Both the position numbers and the translations under genes were made by a program. Shown here one piece after another: positions 37,571-49,403 of a stretch of DNA of 64,000 nt (positions are counted from its first letter, which is position 1; each line of letters opens with the position of its first letter). Origin of the DNA: Brachynemurus nebulosus (Eukaryota > Arthropoda > Insecta > Neuroptera > Myrmeleontidae); the NCBI GenBank assembly GCA_035578155.1, contig JAPWDM010000001.1, forward strand, positions 88,747,076-88,811,075, in the 5' to 3' direction. The notes under the pieces were generated by a model. It worked only from the letters and a program-made list of their open reading frames with translations. It made no database searches and was not told where the DNA came from.

Positions 37571-39137
37571 TGTCCGTAAAGTTAGCCCCGCTTTTTTGTC
37601 TTTTTCAAGTAAAAAAGGTTGTGCTGCTTTCTGCTAGACATGTGCTACCATGTGCCGTAAATAAAAAAAGTCAGTTTTAAAAACTACGATTTTTAGAGTT
37701 AAAAACAAATTTGGGTGTAAAGTTAGCCCCGCCATTTGGTCTTTTTCAAACAAAAAGGTTGTGCTGCATTGTGCTAGACATATGCTACCATGTGCCGTAA
37801 ATAAAAAATATCAATCTTTAAAATTGCGATTTTTAGAGCCAAAAACCTTTTTTGGGTGTAAAGTTAGCCTCACCATTTTGTCTTTTTGAAATAAAAACGG
37901 TTGTGCTGCATTGTGCTAGACATGTGCTACCATGTGCCGTAAATAAAAAAATCAATCTTTAAAATTGCGATTTTTAGCGCCAAAAACCTATTTTGGGTGT
38001 AAAGTTAGCCCCGCCATTTTGTCTTTTTGAAACACAAAGGGTTGTGCTGCATTGTGCTAGACATGTGCTACCATGTGCCGTAAATAAAAAAGTCAGTTTT
38101 GAAAACTGCAATTTTTAAAGCCAAAAACAATTTTGGGTGTAAAGTTAGCCCCGCCATTTTGTCTTTTTCAAGTAAAAAAGGTTGTGCTGCATTGTGCTAG
38201 GCATATGCTACCATGTGCCGTAAATAAAAAATATCAATCTTTAAAATTGCGATTTTTAGAGCCAAAAACCTTTTTTGGGTGTAAAGTTAGCCTCGCCATT
38301 TTGTCTTTTTCAAACAAAAACGGTAGTGCTGCATTGTGCCCGACATGTACTACCATGTGCCGTAAATAAAAAAATCTGGAAATTCTTGAAATTAAAAAAA
38401 GGAAATAAAATAATTTAAAAAGAATTAATTTTAAAAAATTAAAATTTTTAATAATTTTCTATAAAATTTAAAATTAATTGTTAAAATTTTAGAGAATTTT
38501 AGTAATAATACATTAATACATATACAAAGTAACTAAGATGTGATAAATGGCGGGGCTAACTTTACACCGAAAATTGGTTTTGGGTCTAAAAATCGCAATT
38601 TTTAAAATTGATATTCTTTTATTTACGGCACATGATAGCACATGTCTAGCACAATACAGCACAACTTTTGTTGTTTGGAAAAGACAAAATGGCGGGGCTA
38701 ACTTTACACCCAAAATAGGTTTTTGGCTCTAAAAGTCGCAATTTTCAATTTTTTTTTTTTATTTACGGCACATGGTAGTACATGTCTAGCACAATGCAGC
38801 ACAACCTTTTCTGTTTGGAAAAGACAAAATGGCGGGGCTAACTTTACACCCAAAATAGGTTTTTGGCTCTAAAAATCGCAATTATCAAAACGAATTTTTT
38901 TTATTTACGGCACATAGTAGCACATGTCTAGCACAATGCAGCACAACCTTTTTTATTTGGAAACGACAAAATGGCGGGGCTAACTTTACACCCAAAATTG
39001 TTTTTGGCTCTAAAAATCGCGATTTTTGAAAATTAATTTTTTTTTATTTACGGCACATGGTAGCACATGTCTAGCACAATTCAGCACAACCTTTTTTGTT
39101 TAGAAAAGACAAAATGGCGGGGCTAATTTTACGGATA
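37571..39137. mobile_element. Foldback-like element of inverted 141-bp tandem arrays, 11-bp duplication
   Basis: Six direct units (about 37575-38375) face five inverted units (about 38545-39137) around a spacer of about 170 bp. Units are spaced about 141 bp and contain GTAAAGTTAGCCCCGCCATT, TTGTGCTGCATTGTGCTAGA and CATGTGCCGTAAATAAAAA. The ends are TGTCCGTAAAGTTAGCC and its near-complement. Identical 11-mers TTATTTACTCA flank the whole (37560-37570 and 39138-39148), which fixes the boundaries. 141 is divisible by three, so ORFs run through several units (for example 38133-38369), but nothing suggests translation. No transposase. It lies 61 bp after the MULE. Confidence 0.85.
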
Positions 39138-39148
39138 TTATTTACTCA

Positions 39149-39771
39149 CCTGTATAGGCTAAACTTGGGTCCGGTTGATAAGGGGAGGGGGGAGGCTGCA
39201 AAAGTGACAATATGGATAAATTCTTTTTAATAATATGTAATTCAAAAATAGAAAGAGAAAAAAATGGCACTGGGAGCTTATTTAAAAAAAAAAAATTGTA
39301 ATTCTGATTTTTTATTCGTCTTTTAAAAATATACAAGACTTCGATTTACTCAGTTTAGAATGAAAAGTAATTTAAATGAAGGAGTTCAAACGCCATAATC
39401 ATAAAAGGGATTTTATACCTTTTCTCTGTAATTCTAGATTCTGTTAATTTTGCGTTTTTAGTAGCAGTATTATCATTTGTTACCATTCTGTAAAAACTTC
39501 CTATTTTTTTCTCGTAAATTACTTAAGATTTGCCTTTATTTTATTTAAAATTTTCATGTAGTTGACATTTACATTTCTTTAAATTTATTTAACGTAATAA
39601 TTGTACTTCATTTCTTTATATTGTTCAGGCTTAACTAAATACTTAAACCAAGTTCAGTAATATATAAACAGAGCCGGATCATTGCATAGACAAATGAGCC
39701 AAATGGCTAGAGTCCGATTTTTTGAATTGCCCGGTCAAACTGTCTATTTTGAATATTTTAATTAGTATTAG
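39149..39771. other. No gene seen
   Basis: Contains CTTGGGTCCGGTTGATAAGG and a purine-rich AGGGGAGGGGGGAGG run at 39180. ORF 39142-39336 is AT-rich. Confidence 0.5.
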
Positions 39772-41623
39772 AAAGGGCATAGCCGGGTAAGATAGGGAAA
39801 ACGGCCCTTGACGCAAAATTGATTGTTCTTATAGAAAATAATACTCCTTAGCCCCAGATACATTCCTGCCAAATTTCAACCCTCTGAGGCTAATAGTTTT
39901 CGAATACACAAATAGACAAAAATTTTCAAAAAAAATTTTTTTTTACGAAATTACTGAGCCGATTTATTCGAGTTTAATATATATTGTGTACCCACTTTAG
40001 GCAAAGTTATAAAAAAAAATTAACGTTATATCCCTTTATTATACTAATTTTTTTAAATTTTTAAATTTTACTAAATTTTTTTTTGGCACTTACGCGCTAG
40101 CGACACCCACCATTTTTTGTTAAATAATATGTCTCTTAGTACTCTATAACATATATTTTTATTGAAAAATTTTAGTTGGTAGAACATAGTAATATTTCAA
40201 TACATGTGCATACTATGTTAGGTACTACATATATTACTTATGTATGTATTTCTAAAATAATACAATTACATACGTTCATAACTACGATAAACTAGTTTAA
40301 ATTTACTCAAGTCCAACATTTTCAGCCGTTTGTCTTTTTTTATTAATAAAACAAAATGGATATTGATTTCTCTTTTGTTAGAGTTGTTTTCTTTGTAAGA
40401 CGTCAAGTGAAACTTTATTAGCTCATACACCACGTATTACGACGTCAAAAATTTCATACAAAGTTTTTTAGCTGTCAAAATAGTATACCAGTTGGTCATT
40501 TCGTTATAATTCCCCATGAGCCGTCATCGTGTTAACAAAAGAAGACATTTGTCTAAGCTTGTGTGTCGTTGTTATGAACGTATGTAATTTTATTACAGAA
40601 AAAATCCACTTTCTGCACCTCCTTAAGAAGTGCAACAAAAACATCAAGTGAGAGGGTCTGTTCAAGTTAGTTATATGTACCTGCATATAATTTACCTACA
40701 TATTTTTATAACTACAAGTTTTAGCCGGACTGTTGTTATTACTATACATTGTTGAAGTTTTTTGTTCCAATCTATTAAGTTAATGTTTATTATTATTAAA
40801 ACAATATAACATTTAAAACGTATTATTGTTATTATTATCTTTATTTAAATAAAGTTTCTAAAACTTATAATTTTTGTTGAGTTAGATGTAATTTTAATTA
40901 GTAAGTATGCTGAGATAATTTTACTGATTTCATTCAAATATTCAGATTCATGGTAAAATTAACGTTGAAATTTATTTTTTAACAAGTAGAAACATATTTT
41001 TTATAACAAGTCAAAATATAAATTTTTTTAGACCGTCACAGGAACTCCAAGAACTGCAACTCAGGGGGGAAGAGAACATTTTATTGCACTCCTCAGAGTT
41101 CTACTGTGTTTTAGAAATCAGGCAGATGCTTTACTTTATGGTCCTTTTTATACATAAGTAATATATGTAGTACCGAACACGACATGCATTTGTATTGAAA
41201 TATTACTATGTTCTACCAACTAAAATTTTTCCGTAAAAATATATGTTATAGAGTACTAAGAGACATATTATTGAACAAAAAATGGTGGGTGTCGCTAACG
41301 CGTAAGTGCCAAAAAAAAAATTTACTTAAATTTAAAAATTTAAAAAAATTAGTATAATAAAGGGATATAACGTTAATTTTTTTTTATTACTTTGTTTAAG
41401 GTGGGTACACAATATATATTAAACTCAAATAAATCGGCTCAGTAATTTCGTAAAAAAAATTTTTTTTGAAAATTTTTGTCTGCTTGTGTATTCATAAACT
41501 ACTAGCCTCAGAGGGTTGAAATTTGGCAGGAATGTATCTGGGGCTAAGAAGTATTATTTCCTATAGAAACAATCAATTTTGCGTCAAGGGCCGTTTTCCC
41601 TATCTTACCCGGCTATGTCCTTT
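39772..41623. mobile_element. Long-TIR element (about 470-bp arms)
   Basis: Left arm about 39772-40240 mirrors right arm about 41155-41623. The ends read AAAGGGCATAGCCGGGTAAG and nearly its complement. Both arms contain GTGGGTGTCGCTA.CGCGTAA (mirrored) and the CCAAATTTCAACCCTCTGAG motif also seen in repeat block L. The flanks GTATTAG and GTTTTAG may be a decayed duplication. The 900-bp interior is AT-rich without a recognisable gene. It could be a MULE or another long-TIR superfamily. Confidence 0.7.
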
Positions 41624-42444
41624 GTTTTAGTTTTCCACACTATTTAGTTTTTTTTTTAATTAATTAGTTTCATATATTTTGTGTGCTCTATATCTTGTAT
41701 GTGTGTGTGTGTGGTGGGGGGGGGTATAAGAAGAAATTGTCTAGGGTCCCAAAGTGAATAAATCAATTTCTGTCGAAAATTTTTAAAGCATTAGAGAAAT
41801 GTTTAAAAAAGCAATTCTTTAATTTTGAGTAGCATTATTATAACCCGGAAACGATGGTGTTTTGAGCAGAAAAAAACTAGCAGAAAAAAATCGCAGCGTC
41901 AACACCATGCGTTAAAAATATTCTTTGAGAATAACAAAACGATATTTGAACAGCCGAACAGTTAGCACATATTGACTAACTGAACTACCAACATCACGTT
42001 TCGTTTATACTATGTACGTACAGTAGTATTTTAACTAAAAGAAAGTTTTTTAAGGGGAATTCTGAGGTAAGGTGATTACAAATATATTAAATGTTAACCA
42101 AGGCAACACTGACAAATAAATGAAAGAGAGATAATTATATATCTTTTATATTCAATAAAAAGAGATAAATTGTAACTAAGAGGAATTTATGCTCTTTCTT
42201 TTAGTTAAAATTCTACTGTACTCACAACATATTGAATGATCCAAAATCATCTAATATTTTTGTTCCAAAATAAAACGGAAAAATAATAAAACTGACAAGA
42301 CTTAGCGTTTCGAAATCCACATCGATACTTCACCCAACTAATAAACTAATATATGTACCAGAAAAATTTAGAAAATTTTTCGCACCTTAAATACTGGAAA
42401 GTAAATGATAAAATATAAAAATTGCTAAATTTTGAATAGCGCAT
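41624..42444. other. No gene seen
   Basis: (TG)n followed by a G run (about 41700-41726). Nothing else recognised. Confidence 0.5.
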
Positions 42445-43360
42445 ACATCAGTTATCGTAAATTAGAACCAAAATTTCGGAAAAACGGCCAGCCGTCTATT
42501 TTTCGTTGGCTTGACGTCTTGTTGCCTCGACTCATAGTAACAACCACCGAAAATTTGAACCAGATCCTATGCGTGGTTTTCTGGCAATTGACGGCAAAAA
42601 AACATTTTTTGTTGAAAAATGCGACTTAAATACATGATTCGAAGTCCAATTGACGGCAAAAAATATTGGTTCATAATTTTGCTGGTTATTATTAATATAA
42701 TAAGCTAGAAAACGACATACCAGCAGAAAATAGACGGCTAGCCCTTTTCCCGAAATTGGACTTCGAATCATGTATCACAGGCGCTTACTTCCACAAAAAA
42801 TATTTTTTGCCGTCAATTGCCAGAAAACCACGCATAGGATGTCGTTCAAACTTTCGCTGGTTATTACTAACATAATAAGCTAGAAAGCGCCATACAAGCA
42901 GAAAATAGACGGCTAGCCTTTCTCTCGAAATTGGACTTCGAATCATGTATCAAAGGTGCTTACTTCCACAAAAAAAAATTTTGGCCTTCATTTGCTAGGA
43001 AACCGCGCATAGAATCTGGTTCAAGCTTTCGCTGGTAATTACTAATGTAAGAAGCTAGAAAACGGCGTGCCAGCAGAAAATAGATGGCTAGCCGTTTTCC
43101 CGAAATTGGACTTCGAATCATGTATTTAAGTCGCATTTTTCAACAAAAAATGTTTTTTTGCCGTCAATTGCCAGAAAACCACGCATAGGATCTGGTTCAA
43201 AATTTCGCTGGTTATTACTAATATAATAAGCTATAAAACGCCATACCAGCAGAAAATAGACGGCTAGCCGTTCTCTCGAAATTGGATTTCGAATCATGTA
43301 TCACAGGCGCTTACTTCCACAAAAAAATTTTTGGCCGTCAGTTGCCAGAAAACCACAAGA
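42445..43360. mobile_element. Inverted tandem array of about 175-bp units
   Basis: One unit in reverse (about 42455-42655) faces three to four forward units (about 42656-43350; repeat starts near 42763, 42939, 43112 and 43286). Units share TTGGACTTCGAATCATGTAT, GCCAGAAAACCACGCATAGG and AGCAGAAAATAGACGGCTAG. It has the same design as 13.5-19.2 and 37.57-39.14 kb but unrelated sequence. Terminal repeats and a target duplication could not be fixed. It ends about 220 bp before the Yippee-like exon. ORFs here are frames through repeats. Confidence 0.65.
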
Positions 43361-43576
43361 AAAGTTACATATTTCCAATACTGGAAAATTCGGACCTACT
43401 CAAAATAAAAATTCTAAAATTGTCTCTGGTAGAATGAAAATATTTTGTAAATTCTTTTCTGTTACAGATATATACTTTAAATAGGAGCCCATTATTTCTA
43501 TTGTCGAGTAACCCATAAATTACGAGTTATTGTATATTATTGTAAAATTTTTTATCACTTATATTTTCTTTTTTAG

Positions 43577-43722
43577 GTGTGACGTTGCTCGTATGGCCGG
43601 GCGTCGGGGCCTGCTGCACCATGGTGAAGACCTTCCAGGCCTATCTACCGCACTGCCATCGCACTTATTCGTGCATTCACTGCCGGGCACATCTCGCCAA
43701 CCACGACGAACTTATATCAAAG
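43577..43722 (+). CDS. YPEL: Yippee-like protein (YPEL1-4 type), first coding exon
   Basis: The exon follows a pyrimidine-rich acceptor (TTCTTTTTTAG) ending at 43576. Translation most likely starts at ATG 43621, in a good context (CACCATGG), giving 34 codons that begin [10 protein letters not shown] and end NHDELISK before a GT donor at 43723. YPEL1-4 proteins share this stretch almost residue for residue, including the first zinc-binding pair, seen here as SCIHC (Cys18, Cys21). The family folds as a single Yippee zinc domain of about 115-120 residues. It is conserved across eukaryotes and is linked to nuclear, centrosomal and ubiquitin-ligase roles, although its biochemical activity is not settled. 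The 44 bases before the ATG are read as 5' UTR; that frame is open back to the acceptor, but family proteins start at this Met. The exon is clearly more GC-rich than its surroundings. The intron that follows is phase 0 and 7.8 kb long. The second Cys pair must lie in a later exon outside the window. Confidence 0.95.
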
Positions 43723-44435
43723 GTATTAAGTATATTTAGTACGATAATAATTTGTTTTAAGACGGTTACTTACAATTAGTACTTTTTTAGAGAGTTTGTA
43801 TATCTCTATGTCTGTATTTGTATAAATAAATAACAATATTTATTTATTTATTTATTTATTTTTGTTGCTATTTATTAACTGAGATCGACATCTGCAGAAT
43901 GTACATACAAAATTTCACGAAGGTATGAGTGTTTCGATATTTTTCTTCGGAACCTTCACAAATATAGTACGTATGCAAATAGTACATAATACATATACAT
44001 ATACGTATACAGTCTGCGCAAAACATAGGTCGCAGCGTCCTGCTTAACAAAGCCAATGTACTTTATAAAAATTATATAAAAAATTTTTTCTTGAAAATCC
44101 TCTTACATAGGACAAGAGATATGATCGCAATAATTATGATCATATTGATTTTTTGGACATTATTCGTATCATTTATTCTAGATATTATAAATGAATTGTC
44201 TAATTTCAAAACCTCCTATACGATATTTTCAAAAATTTTTTTAAATATACTAATTTAGTTAAATACCAATTTAGTTATAGCACTCCTATCTCATTTTCTT
44301 TGAAAATATTCTATAGTGGGTTTTGAAATTAGACGATTGAAATAATGACCGAATTAATTCCATTTCCTATGAAAACTTTAATGTACAATTCCTTTCAAAA
44401 ATCTACAATATTTTTATAAATTTCGATTACACTTA
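43723..44435 (+). other. Start of the 7.8-kb Yippee-like intron
   Basis: Donor GTATTAAGT at 43723. ORFs on either strand here match nothing. A GTCGCAGCGTCCTGC phrase at about 44029 is a decayed repeat A end. Confidence 0.6.
43833..43861 (+). repeat. (TTTA)n microsatellite
   Basis: About six units, 110 bp into the Yippee-like intron. Confidence 0.85.
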
Positions 44436-44580
44436 TACACTGGTTTCTCGTTGTAAGCAACATCGAAATTGAAATAGAATCATATGCCTTACTCTTTTTA
44501 TGTATATGCGAATTTTATTATCTAAAAAGAGTAAGATATATGATTCTATTTCAAGTTGCTTACAACGAGAAATCAGTGTA
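44436..44580. mobile_element. 145-bp hairpin MITE in the Yippee-like intron
   Basis: The whole element is a near-complete palindrome: TACACTGGTTTCTCGTTGTA runs to AAATAGAATCATATGCCTTA and back. TA lies at both ends. A transcript crossing it would form a stem of about 65 bp. An enlarged relative lies at 23019-23370. Confidence 0.85.
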
Positions 44581-46564
44581 TTTTTATTTTAATCCTCAAA
44601 ATTCAACAGTCGATATAATTTTAACAAAAGTTGCATATCAATCGTGACCCCTTTAAAAAAAATTCTACTGTTTTGATTTTTTTTACCTTCCATAGTTTTT
44701 TGAAATATTTTAAAAATTTTGTACATGCACTGATTTTTGAGTTTTTTAGAAGCCTTTCTAAAAGTTTTCCGAAAACAAAAGGACATAATCAGGTCAATTA
44801 AATTACTGCAAAGAATATTATATTTTAAAATTTAAAAGAATCGATAAAGTTCATTTAAGTACACTTCCGTTGAAAGTGTTACTATGGTAGAGTGTTGATT
44901 TTGCACACATTTTGATTATTCGTGATTTTCACAGTGATGCCATCAAAAGACCACCAGTTTTTTTTGACAGTTCAAAGATCATGAATTTGTTCATCAAATG
45001 AAACTAAAACAAGCGTGAATTTGTGCATCAAATGAAACCAAAACTCTCAAATAGGTTAAGACACTTTTTCGTTAGGGCTGTCAAAATTTGACCATATTTG
45101 AAAGACAGTAGGGTGAAATTTCAAAATTAAAAACTTTTTTTTCATATAGTCTGGAATTTTTTTTTAAGTACTTCTCTAAAAGAGGGTAAAACACTACGAG
45201 CTTTTAAAAAAAAATATTTTCAAAGTGTTTCTCCAATTGCAAGGCCCTGTATTTTCAATTCTAAAAATTGAAGGTCATATTTTTTAGACTTACAAGGAAA
45301 CCCTTGAAATTTTTTAAGTACGCACTTGACGGGGTGGTTTCAACCTTTAAAAATGTGTGGATACAAAAAATAATGTTTATTTATTATGTATTAGAATTCC
45401 GTATAATATATATAAACGAAATATCGCCAATTTTTACATTTTTAGGTACACACTTGAAGGGGTGGTTCACCCCTTAAAAATTTGGATGTAAAAAATGATG
45501 TTATATTTTTATTACTAGAACTCTGTGTAGTATATAATATAAACAAAATATCATCAGTTTTTAAATTTTTAAGTACACAGTTGGAGTGGTGCCATCCCTT
45601 AAAAATGTGTAAATACAAAAAATAATGTTATATTTCTTACTAGACCTCTTTAAGGTATGTATAAACAAAATTTCATCGATTTTTAAATTTTTGAGCTCCA
45701 ACTTTGAGGGGGTGGTTCACCCCTTAAAAACGTTTTTTAGCAGCAACTGATATTTTTTATGTTATTAGGTAGTCACCCTCTACATATTGACAAATTTTTA
45801 AATGTCTCTGAATTTTCGACTTCGCGAGGTTTCCTTGTTAGATTGAACGAAAAATCTCCAAAGAAGCATATATTTACAAATGTATGATATACTTCCCTAT
45901 ACCCCAGGCGGACAACAATCTCACTATTCCTGTGTGAAAAAACAAGGAAAGTTGAAAAATCGTTTCCTCCCGGTATTTTACCTCCAGTCCGGGTAATCGA
46001 CCTGATTTTTTATATATTACACTTTCTAGTCTAAAGTAGTCATTTTTTATCAAAATGGGTCATGATATACATATATGAAGATTAGGCACTTTTCATGTAC
46101 TCTTATACGGTAATGCTCTTTTTAAAATTGGTACAAAAAAACTACCATTTTTACCAGTTTTTTTTTATCTAAATATTTCGAGAACGAATACATTTTCGAA
46201 CAACTAATGCCATATTGTGACTCAGGACTTAATAAATAACATGAATATGAAACTTTGAGTTTTCAGTGTTTAATAAATGAATAAATCCGAATTTTAAACA
46301 TGTTTTGAATTTAAGGGGTTATATATAGTTGTGATGGTTGGAAAAGTTTATTGTTTTTTCATTGCATATTTTTTAAGTACATTATCTCAAGAATATTCTC
46401 ACCAAATTTCGTAACCACGATCGAAGCATTAGATTTGAAGTTATAGCTATTTTTAGCGCACTACCTTGAGTAGCATCCGCGCCTGCTCCTGCGCAGCTGC
46501 CGCTGAATCATGGAACTGCCACTCGGTATAATATAGTATAAGCGGTATCTCGACTTTCACCACT
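44581..46564. other. Intronic; diverged repeats only
   Basis: Besides the 45290-45745 tandem repeat, 45760-46480 carries wording typical of degenerate TE sequence (TTTATATATTACACTTTCTA and ATATCTCAAGAATATTCTCA-like phrases). No ORF above background was seen. Confidence 0.5.
45290..45745 (+). repeat. Degenerate tandem repeat of about 125 bp
   Basis: Four units of the type TTTTTAAGTACACACTTGA..GGGTGGTTCACCCCTTAAAAA, each followed by AAAAATAATGTTATATTT. Diverged, within the 7.8-kb Yippee-like intron. Confidence 0.75.
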
Positions 46565-47044
46565 GTGTTAGTGAATTTCCAGAACGAAATTCAGCTATTA
46601 CAGCCACTGTCATGACGCTACTTGAGCCCGGGACTATGGCAGAAATTTGTTTTGAGATCCCTAGAAACCGAAAATAATCCGCGGTATGCATAAAGTTGAG
46701 CATTGTGAGACTTTGCTCAAGTAAAGATGAATATGTTTTTATTTTTTTCACGAACAAAAACCATGTTCCGGGCATTAGACGTGTTTGGCTAACGAACTTG
46801 TCAAACGGTTTGGGATTTCCAACAATGTCACCAAATTTCGTAAACTTAGGACATTTCGTTCGAGAGTTATCGTGCGGTGAAAATGTTGGAAATCCCAAAC
46901 CGTTGGACAAATTCGGACAAAGAGGAAGAAAAATTACATAAAAGAGATTCTTAAACCATCATTCTGTGTAAACTGGTTGCCGAGAAAAACGAATTTTTAT
47001 AAACGGAAATTCGCTATGTTATGCAGTATGCTACGACAGGGGTA
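46565..47044 (-). mobile_element. Repeat A element, near-complete copy
   Basis: Its right end reads ATGCTACGACAGGGGTA, the complement of the family terminus TACCCCTGTCGCAGCATCCT. Its left part carries ATTCAGCTATTACAGCCACT and GCAGAAATTTGTTTTGAGAT. The middle has GGCATTAGACGTGTTTGGCT and a short inverted pair around GGTTTGGGATTTCCAAC. Family members recur at 13.5, 15.3, 16.6, 20.1, 22.0, 47.7 and 56.7 kb. No TIR symmetry is seen between the two ends, which leaves a Helitron-like (DINE-type) origin open. ORFs at 46557-46941 are incidental. Confidence 0.7.
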
Positions 47045-47683
47045 TTGTATTGTTCGAAAATGTATCGCCTTGAAACTTTGGAGTAGTTATGTATAGACTT
47101 TTGAACTTTTAACATCGAATATGAAAGAAACAAATTTGTAATTTTAAACACGATTATCTCGGAATCATATTTTTTTGAAAGTACTTCTGCGGTGGGCACG
47201 ATTACTAAAAAACTATCAATCCGATCAACACCAGATTTATACTACTTAGGGTAAACGGTATAGTTATTGGACAGTTAAGAAAATTTTTCAAAACAAAGTA
47301 CAGAAAAAGTACGTGTCGTAACTTTATTTTTAACGAAAAAATTCATAAATAAAGTAAGACTTGTCTATTTTAATGTACCATATAAAACTTTCATATTACA
47401 TATTGGTAAGTCTCTGAAAAAAAAAATATTAAAGTTGTGAGTGTAGAAAAATACAATTATTGGACAAAAATTTCATTTATTAATTTCTGGCGTTTTTCCA
47501 CAATCCACAAGTTCTGTATCATATACACAGCCTTTATCCATTCCATGATCAACCTTTTACGATGATTCACAATTTAGTAGGATATTATTAAATGATTCTA
47601 GCCTACCCTAAGACCACGCTAAGAATGACGTAGTTACAGGTTTCTGACATATCCATAAGGTCGAGTCACACGACCTTCCTTTA

Positions 47684-47928
47684 ATTCAGCTATTACAGCC
47701 ACTGTCATGACGCGAATTGAGCCCCGGCCTATGGCAGAAATTTGTTTTGAAGTCCCTAGCAACCGAAAATAATATTCACTAAAATTTATATATTAATTTA
47801 ATGCGTATTTTCGGTTGAGTAATTATTTCCGGTTGCTAGGGACCTCGAAACAAATTTCTGCCATAGTCCGGGGCTCAAGTCGCGTCATGACAGTGGCTGT
47901 AATAGCTGAATTCCATTTTGCAAATTCG

Positions 47929-47994
<66 letters not shown>

Positions 47995-48317
47995 GCGCGA
48001 TAACTCTCGAACGAAATATCTAATATTTACGAAATTTGGTGAAGACATTGGAAGTCCCAAACCCTTGGATGAGTTCTTCACGCAGACACGTTGGATGCCA
48101 GGAACATGTTTTTTGTTCTTGCAAAAAATTAGTTTTTTGCCAAAATTTCCACTTATTCAAAAATTTTTGCGAAATTTTTTAACACTGTTTAAAAGAGGAG
48201 AAAAAATTACATAAAAAAGGTCTTTAAACGATTATTTTATGTCAACTAGTTTCCGAGAAAAACTAATTTTTATAAACGGAAATTCGCAATGTTATGCAGG
48301 ATGCTGCGACAGGGGTA
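47684..48317 (-). mobile_element. Repeat A element with duplicated inverted left end and (TA)(TG) tract
   Basis: It starts with an inverted pair, 47684-47790 against 47820-47925, of the ATTCAGCTATTACAGCCACT end. It continues through (TA)n-(TG)n (47931-47992) and ends ATGCTGCGACAGGGGTA at 48317. Same family as 46565-47044. Confidence 0.75.
47931..47992 (+). repeat. (TA)n-(TG)n compound microsatellite
   Basis: Lies inside a repeat A element. Confidence 0.95.
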
Positions 48318-48564
48318 TTTTGTTTTTGACACTCTATTTTTGTTCAACTTTGCGTTGCATTATTTTGTATGTCTGAAGTGTTTTTTATGAAAAAATTATC
48401 ATGAATATTGAAGTACAATGTATTTGAATTATGTACGATTAATTTAAATTTTAGATACGTTGTAGTTACTACCTTTTTTCCCTGCAAAGCATAACTCCTA
48501 AAATGTATTTTTTTACTATTTTGCCTATATTAGTGTTTTAAAATATGTTGTACTCATTTTTACC

Positions 48565-49330
48565 TAAAATGATGATGTTACTGCACTTATAGCCGATTCT
48601 GATTATGAAGATGCAAAAAGATCGGTAACAAAGGTGCTAAAAATGTTTCAAGAGTGGTGTTATAGGAATCAGTTAATTGTAAATTTGCAAAAATTGGCAC
48701 TGATGAATTTTAAATTAAGACACTATGTATATAACGAAAATATGGAAATATGTATAGATCAGACAATACTAAAATCAACGAATCAAACTAAGTTTTTAGG
48801 TATTATTATAGACAGTAATTTAAAATTTAATCAAGTAAATTTTGATCAAGTAAATTTTGTATGTAAGATACTGAATAAATTTTTATTTCAAATTCGAGTA
48901 TTAAAAAAATATGTGAATGATGAACAGTTAATTATGTTTTACTATGCATACGTTTACTGAAATATGGAACTTTATTATGGGGAAGACCTGTGGAATCAAA
49001 CCGAGCATTCATAATACAGAACAAGATAATATGTAAGAACCATTTTCAAGATCCCAGAGAGAGAATCTTGCAAAAATTTATTTATAGAAAATGAAATTTT
49101 AATTTTTATGGTATCTCTGTGTGACCTGTGTATGAATTAAAAACATACATAAAAGAAAATAATTATTTTGTAGCGAAGGAAAAAATGCAGTATGATACGC
49201 GATATGAAAATTTATTCAGTTTCGCACACAGAACAACATTTTTCGAAAAGACTCCTTGTTACACAGGCTATAAAATTTACTTGAAAATATACGAACTGAG
49301 AACGTATGTAATAAATTCAAAGTTAAACTA
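48565..49330 (+). pseudogene. Reverse transcriptase C-terminal remnant
   Basis: The longest open part is 48634-48960 (108 codons), with the motifs NQLIVNLQK and KFLGIIIDSNL of the RT palm and thumb region. The catalytic Tyr-Ala preceding the Asp-Asp has been lost to a stop codon upstream. Downstream frames (for example 49128-49331) are remnants of the same ORF2 C-terminus. No function is expected. Confidence 0.75.
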
Positions 49331-49403
49331 AAAGAGTATCTAATTAGTAAAGTTCCTTATGAAATAACAGAATTATTGTAATTTATTGAAAATATGTAGG
49401 TAT

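Noticed and set aside
38133..38369. ORF with repeated Cys-containing peptide in the 141-bp array (also 38513-38732)
   Set aside because: The unit length is a multiple of three, so a frame stays open by construction. Other units of the same array carry stops.
46557..46941. Opposed ORFs with similar peptides
   Set aside because: They come from an inverted pair within a repeat A element.
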